Assembly: GCA_964017195.1 (NCBI GenBank) | Contig: OZ024894.1 | Location: 31,894,388 to 31,958,387, forward strand | From: Siderastrea radians | Lineage: Eukaryota; Cnidaria; Anthozoa; Scleractinia; Rhizangiidae | Reading direction: 5' to 3' | Length of the DNA stretch: 64,000 nt | Shown: positions 1 to 10,645 of the stretch, piece by piece | Layout: every line of letters begins with the position of its first letter | Numbering within the stretch: position 1 is the stretch's first letter | The notes under the pieces: model-generated | Told to the model about the DNA's origin: nothing | Database searches by the model: none | What the model saw: only the letters and a program-made list of their open reading frames with translations | Program-made: the position numbers and the translations under genes

Positions 1-893
1 AGAAACAGATTTGTATCATCAGCAAATAGAATAATTGATAAGACCTCTGAGCACCTAGAAATATCATTCATATATATAAGAAAAAGAAGAGGCCTTAGGA
101 TGGAACCCTGAGGCACACCACATTTGATTGTCAAGCTTTCAGATTTTTTTGTTTATATTTTACTATCTGTTTTCTGTTTGTTAAGTAATTTTTAAACCAT
201 TCAAGGGCAATCCCTCTGATTCCATAGTGTTCGAGTTTTTGAGCAATATTTCATGGTTAACTGTGTCAAATGCCTTTGCTAGGTCTAGAAATACTCCAAT
301 TGTGTACTCGTTGTTGTCTATTGCCTGCAATATCTTTGTCATGAGCTCTATAGTTGCTAAGTTGGTTGAGTGTTTTTTACGAAAACCATATTGACTTTGA
401 AACAACATGTTGTGCTTATCCAAATATTTAAGTACTCTTTTATAAATAATTTTTTCTAAAATTTTACTAAAACATGGAAGGACAGAGATTGGTCTATAAT
501 TTGAAAATTCTTCCTTGTTATTTGCCTTGAGTACTGGAGTAACAAGTGCTATTTTGAGGTCATTTGGATTACTCCAGTGAGGAAAGACTGATTATATATG
601 TATGTTAGTGGTTTTACAGTAAATTTAGAGATTTTCTTAACTAAATTGGGTGGTATTTCATCATGTCCACAAGATTTATTTCCGTTTAGATTATTAATTT
701 CATTTTCTACTTCTTTCTCTGTTACTGCATCTAAAAAGATAGAGTTTACAGATCTCTTTCCTAAGAATGTTGTAAAATTAACTTTATTGCCTTGGATTTT
801 GTCAGCCAACTTTGGTCCAATGCTAATGAAATATTCATTGAATTTATTGCTTATTTCACTTCGATCGGTTATTAATCTTTGCTCGGGACACTA
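1..893 (-). pseudogene. CR1/Jockey-like non-LTR retrotransposon reverse transcriptase, decayed, cut by window edge
   Basis: Read on the minus strand this encodes the central part of a LINE reverse transcriptase, which copies element RNA at a nicked target. In order there is an N-terminal stretch (KFNEYFISIGPKLADKI, about 810-870), the KSCGHDEIPPNL motif near 680, NYRPISVLPCFSKILEKI near 480, QYGFRKKHSTN near 390, the catalytic motif A VFLDLAKAFDTVNH near 275, GVPQGSIL at about 95-119 and the catalytic FADDTN at 9-26. At least three frame changes (near 575, 243 and 125) and an in-frame stop near 135 break it. Motif order fits CR1/Jockey-group elements; the clade is inferred from the motifs alone. 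The C-terminal part lies outside the window. Confidence 0.88.
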
Positions 894-993
894 TATCCCA
901 TAGAACACTTGCGTTCATTGTCTAACCCTTACAAAGTGCCCGTAAGAAAGGCACAAATTTACTTTATGTTTTCTTTGCGTTATCGTTACCCTT

Positions 994-994
<1 letters not shown>

Positions 995-1037
<43 letters not shown>
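995..1037. repeat. (AAT)n microsatellite, probably the 3' tail of a minus-strand retroelement
   Basis: A run of AAT triplets is followed by AACTTTATTTAACGAGG and AT-rich sequence. Read on the minus strand this ends ...AATAAAGTT(ATT)n, the typical form of a LINE or SINE 3' end that closes in a microsatellite. The 1038-1600 stretch has no coding region that I recognise. Confidence 0.6.
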
Positions 1038-1038
<1 letters not shown>

Positions 1039-1604
1039 TTTATTTAACGAGGGTAGCACGAAATAGTGCGAAGCACTAGTAAACTTGTGGCCCCCCCTAA
1101 CTTTCTAAGATATTTACAATGAATAATCAAAAAAAAATATTTACAATTGAGTTATATAAAAATCTAAAACCTACTATATAAATATAAATATATACATGTA
1201 ATGAAAAATGGTATGTTCGTTTTTATTATTTTTACTGTCACTTTCATTGGCGTGCAATACTTTTGCTGTCTCCATTAGCCTTTTCGGCTCTGCAAACCAA
1301 TTAATGCCAGTGTTATTAAATAGAAAGAGATGCAAAGTGAAGTAAAATTATTTTACTGCGGCTAAATCAACAGCATCCACTTACCTAAAGCTAAGGCCAA
1401 GATACATATCATCTTGCTCATTGTTTCACTTTCAGCCTGCTTGTTTTGTTGTTGTCGTTGCTGTTGTTGGTTTTTTTTTTGGCCCTAAGTGAATTAAGGA
1501 ATGTCAGTTTATACGAGCAACGGCGAAAAACTTCAGTCAACATTCACTGACAAAAACCACAACATTCATCAAACGCCTGTCATGATATTGTGGACATACT
1601 GTAA

Positions 1605-1617
1605 TTGAAAATGCGTC
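1605..1617 (+). repeat. left target-site duplication of the L1/Tx1-like LINE
   Basis: The 13-mer TTGAAAATGCGTC lies directly before the element and recurs exactly at 5150-5162 after its A-rich tail. The bases beyond differ on both sides, so the duplication is exactly 13 bp. This marks one target-primed integration of the whole 3.5-kb unit. Confidence 0.88.
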
Positions 1618-4600
1618 ATCATTTCACTGTTCCTATCCTTTAAGAAAAAATGAATACAATTAATGACCTAAATTTAAAATGCCTGTCTCTTAACGTAAGA
1701 GGCCTAAATAAAACTTTTAAACGCCGGTTAATCTTTCGATGGCTGCACAGACATAAACAAAATTTTATCTTTTTGCAAGAATGCTATAGCACAAATTTAT
1801 GCACATCTAAGTGGCAAAATGAATGGGGTGGCAATGTGTTTTTTAGTCACGGCACAAATCACAGCAAAGGTGTGATGATACTGATAAACCCTTCACTGGA
1901 ATGTAAAATTGAAAAATGTATCACTGATAAAAACGGCAGGTTCATTATTCTAAAACTATCCTTTGATGAACAATCTATTGTTCTCGTCAACATTTACGCT
2001 CCTAATGATGTTTCAGCAGCAATAAAAGTTCTTTTCGACACTAAATCAGCTTTTACAAGAATTCGCTGAAGAAAAAATACTAATTGCAGGTGATTTCAAT
2101 TGCGCATTTTCTCCAAAAGACAAAATAGGCGGCAAATCGGTCACAAGGAAAGCTTCTGTCATTAAACAAATTGAAACGCTCTGCGCGTCGCATAATTTAC
2201 GCGACATTTGGCGAAATATAAATCCTGAACTCTCTCGCTTTACGTGGAGAAACAAATCTCTGAAAATACAATGTCGCCTGGACTATTTCCTAATTTCAGA
2301 GGAACTCTGCAACTTAACAAAAACGTGTGACATCCTGCTTGCACCCGAAAGTGATCACTCAGCCATATCCATACACATTCAATCAGATAGCTATGCCCAA
2401 AAGAAAGGTCCCGGTTTTTGGAAGTTCAACACTGCGCTTCTTGAAGATGAATCTTATACTGCTGCCTTACGAGAAAATATCCTCACATTTAAAGCAAAAT
2501 ACGCTGATTTAACAGATTCTGGGCTAAAGTGGGACCTGATCAAAATGGAAATAAGGGGCTTTACGGTGAAATACTCTAAGCGAAAAGCAAAAAGAACCAG
2601 AGACAAAGAAAAGGCTCTACAAGAAAGAATCAATACCTTACAGGCACAAGCCGAGAAGCATCCACACAATAGAAGCATAATACTTGAACTTCAGGTAGAA
2701 AAATCACGCCTCAAAAAAATAATGGCATATAAAACAAAAGGCGCGATTCTCAGGAGTAAGGTGAGATGGCACGAGCAAGGTGAACGAAACACAAATTACT
2801 TTTATGGCCTGGAAAAACGAAATTATAATAGTAAAACAGTAACAAGATTAAAAATTGGTGAAAACAGATTTACAAGTAATCAATTCGAGATTTTAGAGAA
2901 AGAAAGACTTTTCTACGAATCGCTTTACAAATCAAAAAACTTAAACCCAGATAAATTCAAAGATTCAGTTTTTTTTAATCAAGAAAATATTTCTCCTTTA
3001 TCTGAGGAAAAAAAGGCATGTTGAACTATTTAATTTCGGACCTGATATTGTGAGCTGGATTAAAATAGTTTATAAAGATGTCTCCAGCTGTGTTGTTAAC
3101 AACGGTCATGCTTCTACCTTCTTCCCGTTACAACGAGGCGTTCGTCAAGGATGCCCTCTATCGGGAATCCTATTTGTCTTAGGAATCGAACTATTTGCAA
3201 GAGCGTTGAAAAATAAAACTTCCATTAAAGGGATCGAAGTTGACAATCATGAAATAAAAGTAGCACAATATGCCGATGACACCACCGTCTTTGTCCGTGA
3301 CAGAGAATCGGTCCACGAGCTTCTTGATTTTCTCAAAGAATTTAGCGCGCACTCTGGTTTAGAAATAAACACAGCTAAAACCGAGGCAATGTGGCTGGGA
3401 CAATGGAAAAATAACCAGGACACTCCCTTTGGTTTCAAGTGGCCAAAAGAGCCAATACTTTCTCTCGGTATCTTCTTCTCGCACAATCAAGCAGCTGCAG
3501 AAGAACTTAACTTCGGTGCCAAAATTAGAGACTTAGAGAAAACTCTTCTCATTTGGCAGAAGAGAAAACTTACACTATACGGTAAAATTAATATCGTTAA
3601 AACGCTAGGCCTTTCCAAACTAATATTCAATGCTTCTGTTTTACACATGCCGGATCACTTCATAGAGCAAATTAATAAGATCACGTTCAATTTTATTTGG
3701 GACGGTAAACCTCCTAAAATTAAAAGAACAACCATAATAGGCGAGAAAAAGGACGGCGGACTTAGAATGTGTGATTTTTCAATTATGGACAAAGCTTTAA
3801 AGATCGCGTGGATTAACAGAATTCAAACTCAATCTTCTGCCGCATGGAAAATTATTCCAAACTACTTCACACGACTAAATGGAAACCTTGCTTTTTTAAC
3901 AAATTGTAGTTACGAAACTAGAATGCTGAAGCTCCATAACCTACCGGACTTTTATCGGTCAATACTAGAATACTGGCAGCATTTTAAAACATTAGACTCG
4001 AAAGAAACAAACTTCAAACAGGAAATTTTATGAAACAACCGTAACAATTTAATTGACAAGAAGCCAGTTTTTTATAGAAATTGGTTCACTCAAAACATTG
4101 TTCACGTGCATCATCTATTAGACGAACACGGTAATTTCTACGATCTTGCAGAATTTAAAACCAAATATAATCTGAACGTGCCGTTTACTACCTTCTACGG
4201 CCTCATTGATGCCATTCCTAACGCATGGAAAATTAAAGCAAAACAGCACTTCCAAATCGAAAGTACCTCAACAAACGGTAACACAGCCCTGTCCACAAAA
4301 TCAATTTACTCTGCTATCTCGACAAGCCTCTTCAAACCACCAACCTCTCAAAGTAAAATTCTGCGCCACGGCTTCACCGAAAACAATGCTCAGAAAGTTT
4401 ACTTATTACCCTTTAAGATTACGAAAGAAGTTAAAATCATAATGTTTCAATTTAAAATTATACACAACATACTACCAACCCAAATGAGTTTATATCGTGA
4501 CGGTATCTCAGAAAACGATACCTGCCCTCTTTGCAAGAACGAAATACAAACCCTGAATCATTTATTAGTTACTTGCGTCGAAACGACCTCCTTTTGGAAA

Positions 4601-5149
4601 ACTTTTCAAAACTGGTGGTACGAGAAAACGCACGAAACGATACGCTTAGATCAAAGTAAAATACTCTACGGCTTTTTTGAAAAGACATCGCACTGGCAGC
4701 CTCTAAATTACCTAATTCTACTAGCAAAATACCACATTTTCTGCACAAATGGTCAACAAGATGAACTTTGTTTCGAGAGCTTTCTACTACGGGTAAAAGA
4801 AAAATTGCAAATACTAAGGGAGATCGCAAATGCAAAAAAATCATTAGAAATTTTTCAGTTAACATGGGCCTTTATTTTGTAAATCTTGAAATCTTTAAAT
4901 GTATCTTGAAATTATAAATTGTAATGTACAGTAAGCTTTATACGGTAAATCTACGTAAGTACTGTTTCTGTAAGTTTTGTAATTACTGTTTTTGTAAGTT
5001 TTGTTGTGTATTATTATATAAGAAAAAAGTAATGTAAGTGACTGTCATGTAAGTAGTGTATTAAGTAATCTTTTTGTAACTAGTCTTTTTTTTTCTGTAA
5101 GTAATGTAAGCAACTATATCAATTGATTTAAAAAAAAAAGGAAAAAAAT
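1618..5149 (+). mobile_element. L1/Tx1-like LINE, copy 1, bounded by 13-bp TSD
   Basis: A 3532-bp non-LTR retrotransposon. It has only 32 bp before its first ATG, one large broken ORF (endonuclease, reverse transcriptase, cysteine-rich C-terminus), a roughly 260-bp 3' UTR with repeated GTAAG and TTTTGTAAG motifs, and an A-rich tail ending at 5149. Exact 13-bp direct repeats flank it. A related, 5'-truncated copy of the same group sits at 42257-43585. The near-absence of a 5' UTR means this copy either lost an upstream ORF1 by 5' truncation or belongs to a lineage without one. Confidence 0.9.
1650..4882 (+). pseudogene. LINE ORF2-type polyprotein: AP endonuclease, reverse transcriptase, C-terminal Cys-rich domain (L1/Tx1-like)
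   Basis: The ORF starts at ATG 1650 with an apurinic-type endonuclease: LKCLSLNVRGLN, FIFLQECYST, NIYAPND, then after a +1 frameshift near 2035 AGDFNCAFSPKDK and the catalytic ESDHSAI near 2350. A basic coiled linker follows (2545-2760, with KVRWHEQGERNTNYFY after it). Near 3020 the RT breaks off: the fingers and the first catalytic aspartate (motif A) are missing, and the sequence resumes with ELFNFGPDIVSWIKIVYKD, then RQGCPLSGILF and the second catalytic motif YADDTT near 3270. A TGA at 4031-4033 replaces an expected tryptophan codon, because the second copy at 42 kb reads FLWNNR there. The C-terminus has CPLCKNEIQTLNHLLVTC, a zinc-knuckle-like motif. It cannot make active protein. Confidence 0.92.
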
Positions 5150-5162
5150 TTGAAAATGCGTC
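5150..5162 (+). repeat. right target-site duplication of L1/Tx1-like LINE copy 1
   Basis: An exact repeat of the 13 bp at 1605-1617, directly after the A-rich tail. The following 5163-5500 stretch holds no gene that I recognise. Confidence 0.88.
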
Positions 5163-5499
5163 TCGAATGTACATCATTAACAAAAACTTTAAATTGGAAT
5201 TTGGTCAGCTAAGACCATCACCTGTTGTCAGCTGTGTTGTATTACAGCTACATTGTCAACAAATGAAAGTACTCTTTCCGATGATAGTTCAGCGTCGTAA
5301 CGTCGTTAAATACAACAACTAAAACAAAGGAAGATAAAGTTTGGGTAACATTTTCAGCAGTCAGGTAAATGCTGCAGCTTGTTATCAACTTGTGACATCA
5401 TTCATCGGTAAAACGATTGTTTCGCGTGGTCTTAAGACTTGTTTATTTCGCCAGTCTTTTTATTAGCTTTTACCTTGTGATGAAGACTTATTTATATCC

Positions 5500-6033
5500 T
5501 CCTGACTTAACAGCGAGATCCTTCGACGTAGAGAGCTTGTTCACAAACATCCCTCTAGAAGAAAGTATTGATCTCGCGGTTAAGTATATTCTCGAGGGAA
5601 TTCCCAACATCAAATTTACAAGTGACGAACTCGAAAAGCTTCTCTTCATAGCCACTCCTCAAACGCATTTTCTATACGATGGGTCGTGATCAGATAGATG
5701 GTGTTTCTATGGGGTCACCGCTTGCACCGGTCCTGGCTAATCGTCTTATGGGTCACCATGAAAAGATGTGGCTAGATACTTTCTCGTCGGAAATTCTTTT
5801 CTATCGACGGTACGTAGGCTTGATTTCCGCCACTCTCTCGAGTCCGGGCCTCGCACATTTTTAATCACCTCAAGGGCTCAAAAGTATGTCGCTCTGCGTG
5901 CTTCCTTGACAGTTTTGCCATTATCGATCAGGCCTCTTCGCAGTTTGCACTTAAGATCAAAGAAGCGCTACACATACTTTGGAAAAAACCAACACTCAAT
6001 GCGCAGGTCAAGCACGTGAATTTAAAACTTCCT
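5500..6033 (+). pseudogene. Penelope-like element (PLE) reverse transcriptase relic
   Basis: Three overlapping frames together show a Penelope-type RT. RSFDVESLFTNIPLEESIDL (5513-5572) carries the motif A aspartate, DGVSMGSPLAPVLANRLMG (5699-5755) is the motif B region, and FYRRYVGLI at about 5800 sits where the catalytic YVDD should be, with the aspartates lost. The tail KIKEALHILWKKPTLNAQVK (5955-6014) matches the C-terminal part of PLE ORFs before the GIY-YIG endonuclease, which is absent. At least two frameshifts occur, near 5685 and 5860. The family call rests on the SLFTNIPL and MGSPLAPVLAN signatures. Confidence 0.85.
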
Positions 6034-6810
6034 GTTTCATTTTTTCATCCATTACCATTATAATGGTCTTAATTACTGCCATTATCATTGTAATTTCTTC
6101 ACTATTTACATTTTACTGCACACAATGTTCAAATTCACACTAAAGATGGCAAACGTATCTGCCGAAACATGTTTGTATAACTTAAGAACGTCGTGTTGTT
6201 TATTAAATTTATAACATCACTGCTACTACCAGACCAACTGCATAATTATGTGTAAGCAAATGGTAACAAAGAACGTACTATGATCATGGCTCATTTGTTG
6301 CATTTCTCTAAACACAACGCTCTTTGCTCCACGAAAGGCTAGACCTATACGAAGGCGCCCCATTTAAGTCTTTTTAACAGTCCTTTTTTCTCTCCTGAAT
6401 TCTCCACTAGCTGTTCTACTGTTCTGTGCATAAAGATATTTGACAGATGGTTTATTTCATGCACAGAAAAAAAAATAACTGATGGATTTTAACATATACC
6501 TCGTTCTCACCCGCACATCTTTTTCGAATCTTTTCATCAACGGAGCGAAAACACAACTTGCCCCCATTCTCCCCTTGCTTTGCTAGACGCAAAGTCCCCA
6601 CACTTTTCCCCGAGAGTTGGGGCATCATAAATCTATGGCGCCACATTTCCCCCACCATAGAAGTTCATATTTGTTGCAAAGTTCCCATAAAGTCCCCAAT
6701 TCCCCCACATACAGCCCAGGGTCCCCCACCCACCTCGGGGTAGTGCATCATTACCACTAAAGATTGATTGAATGATTAACTGATTTGTTTGCTTGTTTGT
6801 TTTTTATTAG
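6034..6810. other. no recognised gene
   Basis: AT-rich sequence with a C-rich patch at 6560-6735 carrying repeated CCCCA/CCCCC words. Open frames across this patch are low-complexity and have no recognisable domain. Confidence 0.5.
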
Positions 6811-7026
6811 TTACACTAGTCGCACTATCTCGTTTGTCACAAACAAGTGAACAAGTAAAAGGTGAACACAGAATTCTTTGAGTTTTGGCTCAGTATGTGG
6901 GTGTAAGAACCTGTAAAACTCACAGATGGCGTAAACCAAAGGATTTAAAACATTTAAAACAATAGTGTACAGCAAAACAAAAACAAGAAAATCTTGTCAG
7001 GTTCTCACACCGAGGTAAACCTTGCG
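6811..7026 (-). pseudogene. GPCR C-terminal fragment (TM7 and tail)
   Basis: The minus-strand frame ending at TAA (6811-6813) gives DFLVFVLLYTIVLNVLNPLV followed by YAICEFYRFLHPH. This is a hydrophobic seventh helix with the class A NPxxY motif (NPLVY), then a helix-8-like FYRF. An in-frame TGA (6997-6999) interrupts it, with KLCLRKRKVYLGVRT upstream. No other helices were found, so this is a 3' remnant. It points the opposite way to the GPCR pseudogene at 7786 and has a different TM7, so it is probably a separate locus or copied fragment. Ligand class cannot be told. Confidence 0.6.
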
Positions 7027-7785
7027 TTTCCGCAGACAAAGCTTTTTGCACTCTTTAAGTTAATTTCAAACAACAAGGAAATACTTAAAAAAGACGATTT
7101 GGTCGTCTATGTGATCTTAAGTAGAAGTCTACAGGAAGAATCATGCTTGACATAATGTGATTGGCTAAGCTAATTATATGCTTTTGGTAGACCAGTATTT
7201 TAGGCTCCGGATTTTGCCATGGTTTTGTGAATGTTTCAATACGAAATATCCTCTAAACTATCGCCAAATACAAAGAGAAACAAAGTGAGAGAATAAACAT
7301 TCCAAGCCCGAAGCCAGCCAGATAACCCCACTACCATACTCGGACAAACGAAAATTGTTTTAAATTGACACATTTCTTACACTGAATCATGAATGCCAAT
7401 AATTTAGATCCGAAATTGCGGCCACTTCGCCCGAGGATTAGGTAGCTTTATCTACAGATTTGAATCACAAATAGAGATTAACTAAACTGCAATGACAAAA
7501 ACTCTGAGTTAACCGCGGTTGCAATATATTTCTGCAGAACAGTAAACACGTAATATTTGATGTCTCATTGTCAATACACAAGGTAAAAAAAGTGTTAAGA
7601 ATCATCTAGACCGCCGAAAAATGTTCTGGCAACAGCTTGACAAAATAGGCCCATGCAACAAGCATAAGACCATAATGTGCCCTTACAACCTACACGAGAT
7701 AGAGAGTAAGTAAATACGGAAAGAAAATGAATAAGCATCCTTATATTTTATATATATTTATCAACAGACAAAGTCAAAACTGAAG
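7027..7785. other. no recognised gene
   Basis: AT-rich spacer between the two GPCR remnants. I see no coding or RNA feature here. Confidence 0.5.
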
Positions 7786-8753
7786 ATGGGAGACAGCGGC
7801 ACAGAAGAACTCATATTCACCATGATGTACGCCATCACAATGCTTGTAGCCTTGGTAGGGAACACTCTGTTGATCTACATTGTGTGGAAGAAACCTGAGG
7901 TGCGATCACTGACCAGCTTCATGTTCGTCAACATAGCCGCGGCTGATCTGATGGTGACTTTGATTATGATGCCTTGATCCATTGCTCATCGTTTTACCGG
8001 TGGCATTTGGCTGATTAAAGGAACCCTTGGAGAAATTACTTGTAGAGGTATTTTTTTCATCGCACAGGTCACAGTAATGGCCTCTATCCTCTGCGAATTG
8101 TCTGTCCCTTAAATCGCCGCAGTCTCTGGTTCAGAAAAACAAGATTCGTTACACCTCTGGTTTGGTTCATGTCAATGGCTGCAATGTCCATCCTGCTGGT
8201 TGTCTCTGACCACGTTGATGATCCTGTTTCCGAGTGTGGATATAACTTTCAGATTTTGGGAGACGAAAATAGGGCCATTCGCGGTGTTTTCTTTTACGTA
8301 TTCATCATCTTCTACTTGATTCCCCTGGCTGTCATCTCTATGCTGTACACCAAAGTCATTTACAAGATATGGTTTTGTCAGGTGCCTGGGAACCCATTAA
8401 GCCAGAATCAGCATCAACAGGAAGCAACACAGAGAAGAGTGGTCCGTATGCTTGTCATTATCGGCACTGCATTTGCTGTTTGTTGGCTACTTGCCCAGGC
8501 TTATCATCTGTTCATCGCAATAACCGCAAGGGAGATTGACTAACCGCCTCTCGTCATGTATCTGTTTTATTGGCTGGGCCATGCAAACAGCGCCATCAAC
8601 CCATGGCTTTACATTAGCATGAGCAGCAACATTAATTCGGCATTTACCAGAATGGTGAGCAGAAAATACAGCGGTGAATCAACTAGTAGTACCCAGAAAA
8701 CGAAGTCAACAAAGATCATAAGAAACAAAGATATGGCTGAAACACTCTTGTAG
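7786..8753 (+). pseudogene. class A (rhodopsin-family) GPCR pseudogene, intronless, peptide-receptor-like
   Basis: Nearly all seven helices can be read. TM1 is MLVALVGNTLLIYIVW, TM2 is SFMFVNIAAADLMVTLIM, and TM3 follows GEITCRGIFF with the conserved Cys. TM4 is VTPLVWFMSMAAMSILL, the extracellular loop 2 Cys is in SECGYNF, TM5 is FYVFIIFYLIPLAVISMLY, TM6 is VRMLVIIGTAFAVCWLL and TM7 is HANSAINPWLY with the NPxxY form. Lesions are a TGA after TM2 (7976-7978), a TAA at 8110-8112 exactly where the DRY motif belongs, a frameshift just after it and a TAA before TM7 (8541-8543). TM6 has CWLL instead of CWxP. ATG 7786 gives a short N-terminus without glycosylation sites. No introns are seen, as is common for cnidarian class A GPCRs. 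Likeness to neuropeptide-type receptors is inferred from helix wording only. Confidence 0.87.
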
Positions 8754-9009
8754 CCTGAACACTCCGGCACGACCCACGACCCTCTTCTACTTACCACAGA
8801 TCTGTGAAACACTTGTTTTAGTTTTTTAGTGTGCATGGCAAATAGATGGACTTACTTGGCTTGTTATCGACTGTTTGAAAGTTACTATTACTTTTGCTGT
8901 TAATCACGATCTGACGCCTGTGAATCAAATGTTCCTCACAATTCGTAATTCGTTCGTCGTGTAATTCGTCATTTAATGATCTTTCTATCAACATTATTAA
9001 ACAGCATAT

Positions 9010-9105
9010 AGAGTCGTTGTCGTCATCGTCGTCATCGTCGTTGTCGTCGTCGTCGTCGTAGTAATAGTAGTCGTCGTCGTCGTGGTAGCAGGTAGTAGTG
9101 GTAGC

Positions 9106-9143
<38 letters not shown>

Positions 9144-9153
9144 CAGCAGCAGC

Positions 9154-9185
<32 letters not shown>

Positions 9186-9432
9186 CAGCAGCAACAGCAG
9201 CAGTAGTAGTAGCGGAAGTAGTAGTAGTCGTAGTCGTAGTCGTGGTCGTGGTCGCCATCCTCGTCGTCGTTGGAGTAGTAGTAGTAGTAGTAGTAGTAGT
9301 AGCAGCAGCAGCAGCAGCAGCAGTAATAGTAGTAGTGATAGTGGTAGTAGTAATAGTAGAAGAAGAAGAAGAAGAAGAAGAAGAAGAAGAAGAAGAAGAA
9401 GAAGAAGAAGAAGAAGAAGAAGAAAAAGAAGA
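9010..9432. repeat. compound trinucleotide microsatellite (TCG)n(AGT)n(AGC)n(AAG)n
   Basis: About 420 bp of triplets change in blocks: GTC/TCG, then AGT/AGC mosaics, CGT, AGT again, and a pure AGA run at about 9358-9422. All frames stay open on both strands and give poly-Ser, poly-Leu, poly-Val and poly-Arg strings. These are artefacts of the triplet repeat, not proteins. Confidence 0.95.
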
Positions 9433-9524
9433 GTTGAATAAAAATGACGGCCTGAAGTCAATAACATCTAAATATAAGTTTGCATAATCATGGTTAGTGT
9501 AATTGTAAGTTATATTCTGCTCGA

Positions 9525-9735
9525 CAGGTGACAACAGCTCAAAACGGAACTGATTGCCCACCTAAAACAGTCTACTAACAGATAACAACGGCTCAATACA
9601 GAACTGTCCTCCCAAGTAAAGTAGCCTCCTCCACTGATAACAACAGTTCAGTACAGAACTGACTACCTATACCCAAGTGAGGCAAACTACTCGAGAGATG
9701 ACAACAGTTCAGTACAAAGCTGTCTACCCACGTAG
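9525..9735 (+). repeat. degenerate ~55-bp minisatellite, four units
   Basis: The core GAYRACAACRGYTCARWAC is found four times, near 9529, 9582, 9637 and 9697, each followed by a variant of AGAACTG and a CTACCCA-like stretch. Spacings are about 53, 55 and 60 bp. It lies next to the triplet array. Sequence from 9740 to 10640 has no recognised gene; it holds a G-run at 10467-10490 and short ATT runs near 10540-10580. Confidence 0.75.
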
Positions 9736-10645
9736 GGTAAAATTGTTTAGCGCTCGCGGACGGTAACTTTCCTTTGGACTCGACAAGTAAAAGTTACTCA
9801 CTGAAGAACTTACTAGACGTGAAAACATTGTAATTTAGTGCGAGTAAATATGAAAGCTAATAACAGCATACTTAAAATCAAAATTGTAATTTTAACTAAC
9901 CAGTGCTCTTTCCCCTTGCTTTGAAAGCGCCAATAGTCTGTATGTACTGTACAAGGAGACTGTCACAAATTTAAGCTGAACAAGGGGAGAGCAAATATAT
10001 ATATATACCAGGCATCCATAACAATGAAACCTAATTCCAGAAATTCTGGGTAGAAATAAATTAAAAACGAGGTCGTGAAGGCGACGCTTTACATTAATTT
10101 CTCATATTTACGAGTATAGAATAAAAAGTAATGTCGATTTTGCTTTGCTTTCATACAGATGTTACTTACTAAGTAAATTCTTTTGAAGCTTTCAAGCTTT
10201 CAAATTCGATTTGAAAGTGCATCGAGGACCGGAATCGCGAACAGATTTTTGCGAAAAAATGCAGATCCTTTGCAGCAACTCTTGGTCAGAAATCATGCGA
10301 ATTAAAGCAATCCCTGTTGGTTTGAAAAAGGACTACATTACTTTCCAGCGAAGGAAATGCCACAAAATTCGGCGAACACATCATGCACCACTAGGCGTCA
10401 ACTTTCTCGAGAATGCAAAAGCAGAAACTATGTGAATAGAGTACACCATTAAAACCCCAGTCCCCAGGCTGAGGGGGCGGGGGGGGGGGGAGTTTGCACT
10501 CCCAGATATTTTCAGCAGCTCTCATACTGTGTTTTGGTTGTATTATCATCATCATTATTATTACTATTACCATTATTATTTATTTTTTCTTTTTGGAAAA
10601 AAAAATTCAAATTATTTATTTTTGACAATTTCAATTCATTTTTAA

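Noticed and set aside
8818..9561. Long frames of poly-Ser, poly-Leu, poly-Thr, poly-Val or poly-Arg on both strands
   Set aside because: They are translations of the compound trinucleotide microsatellite and share no start, codon bias or domain.
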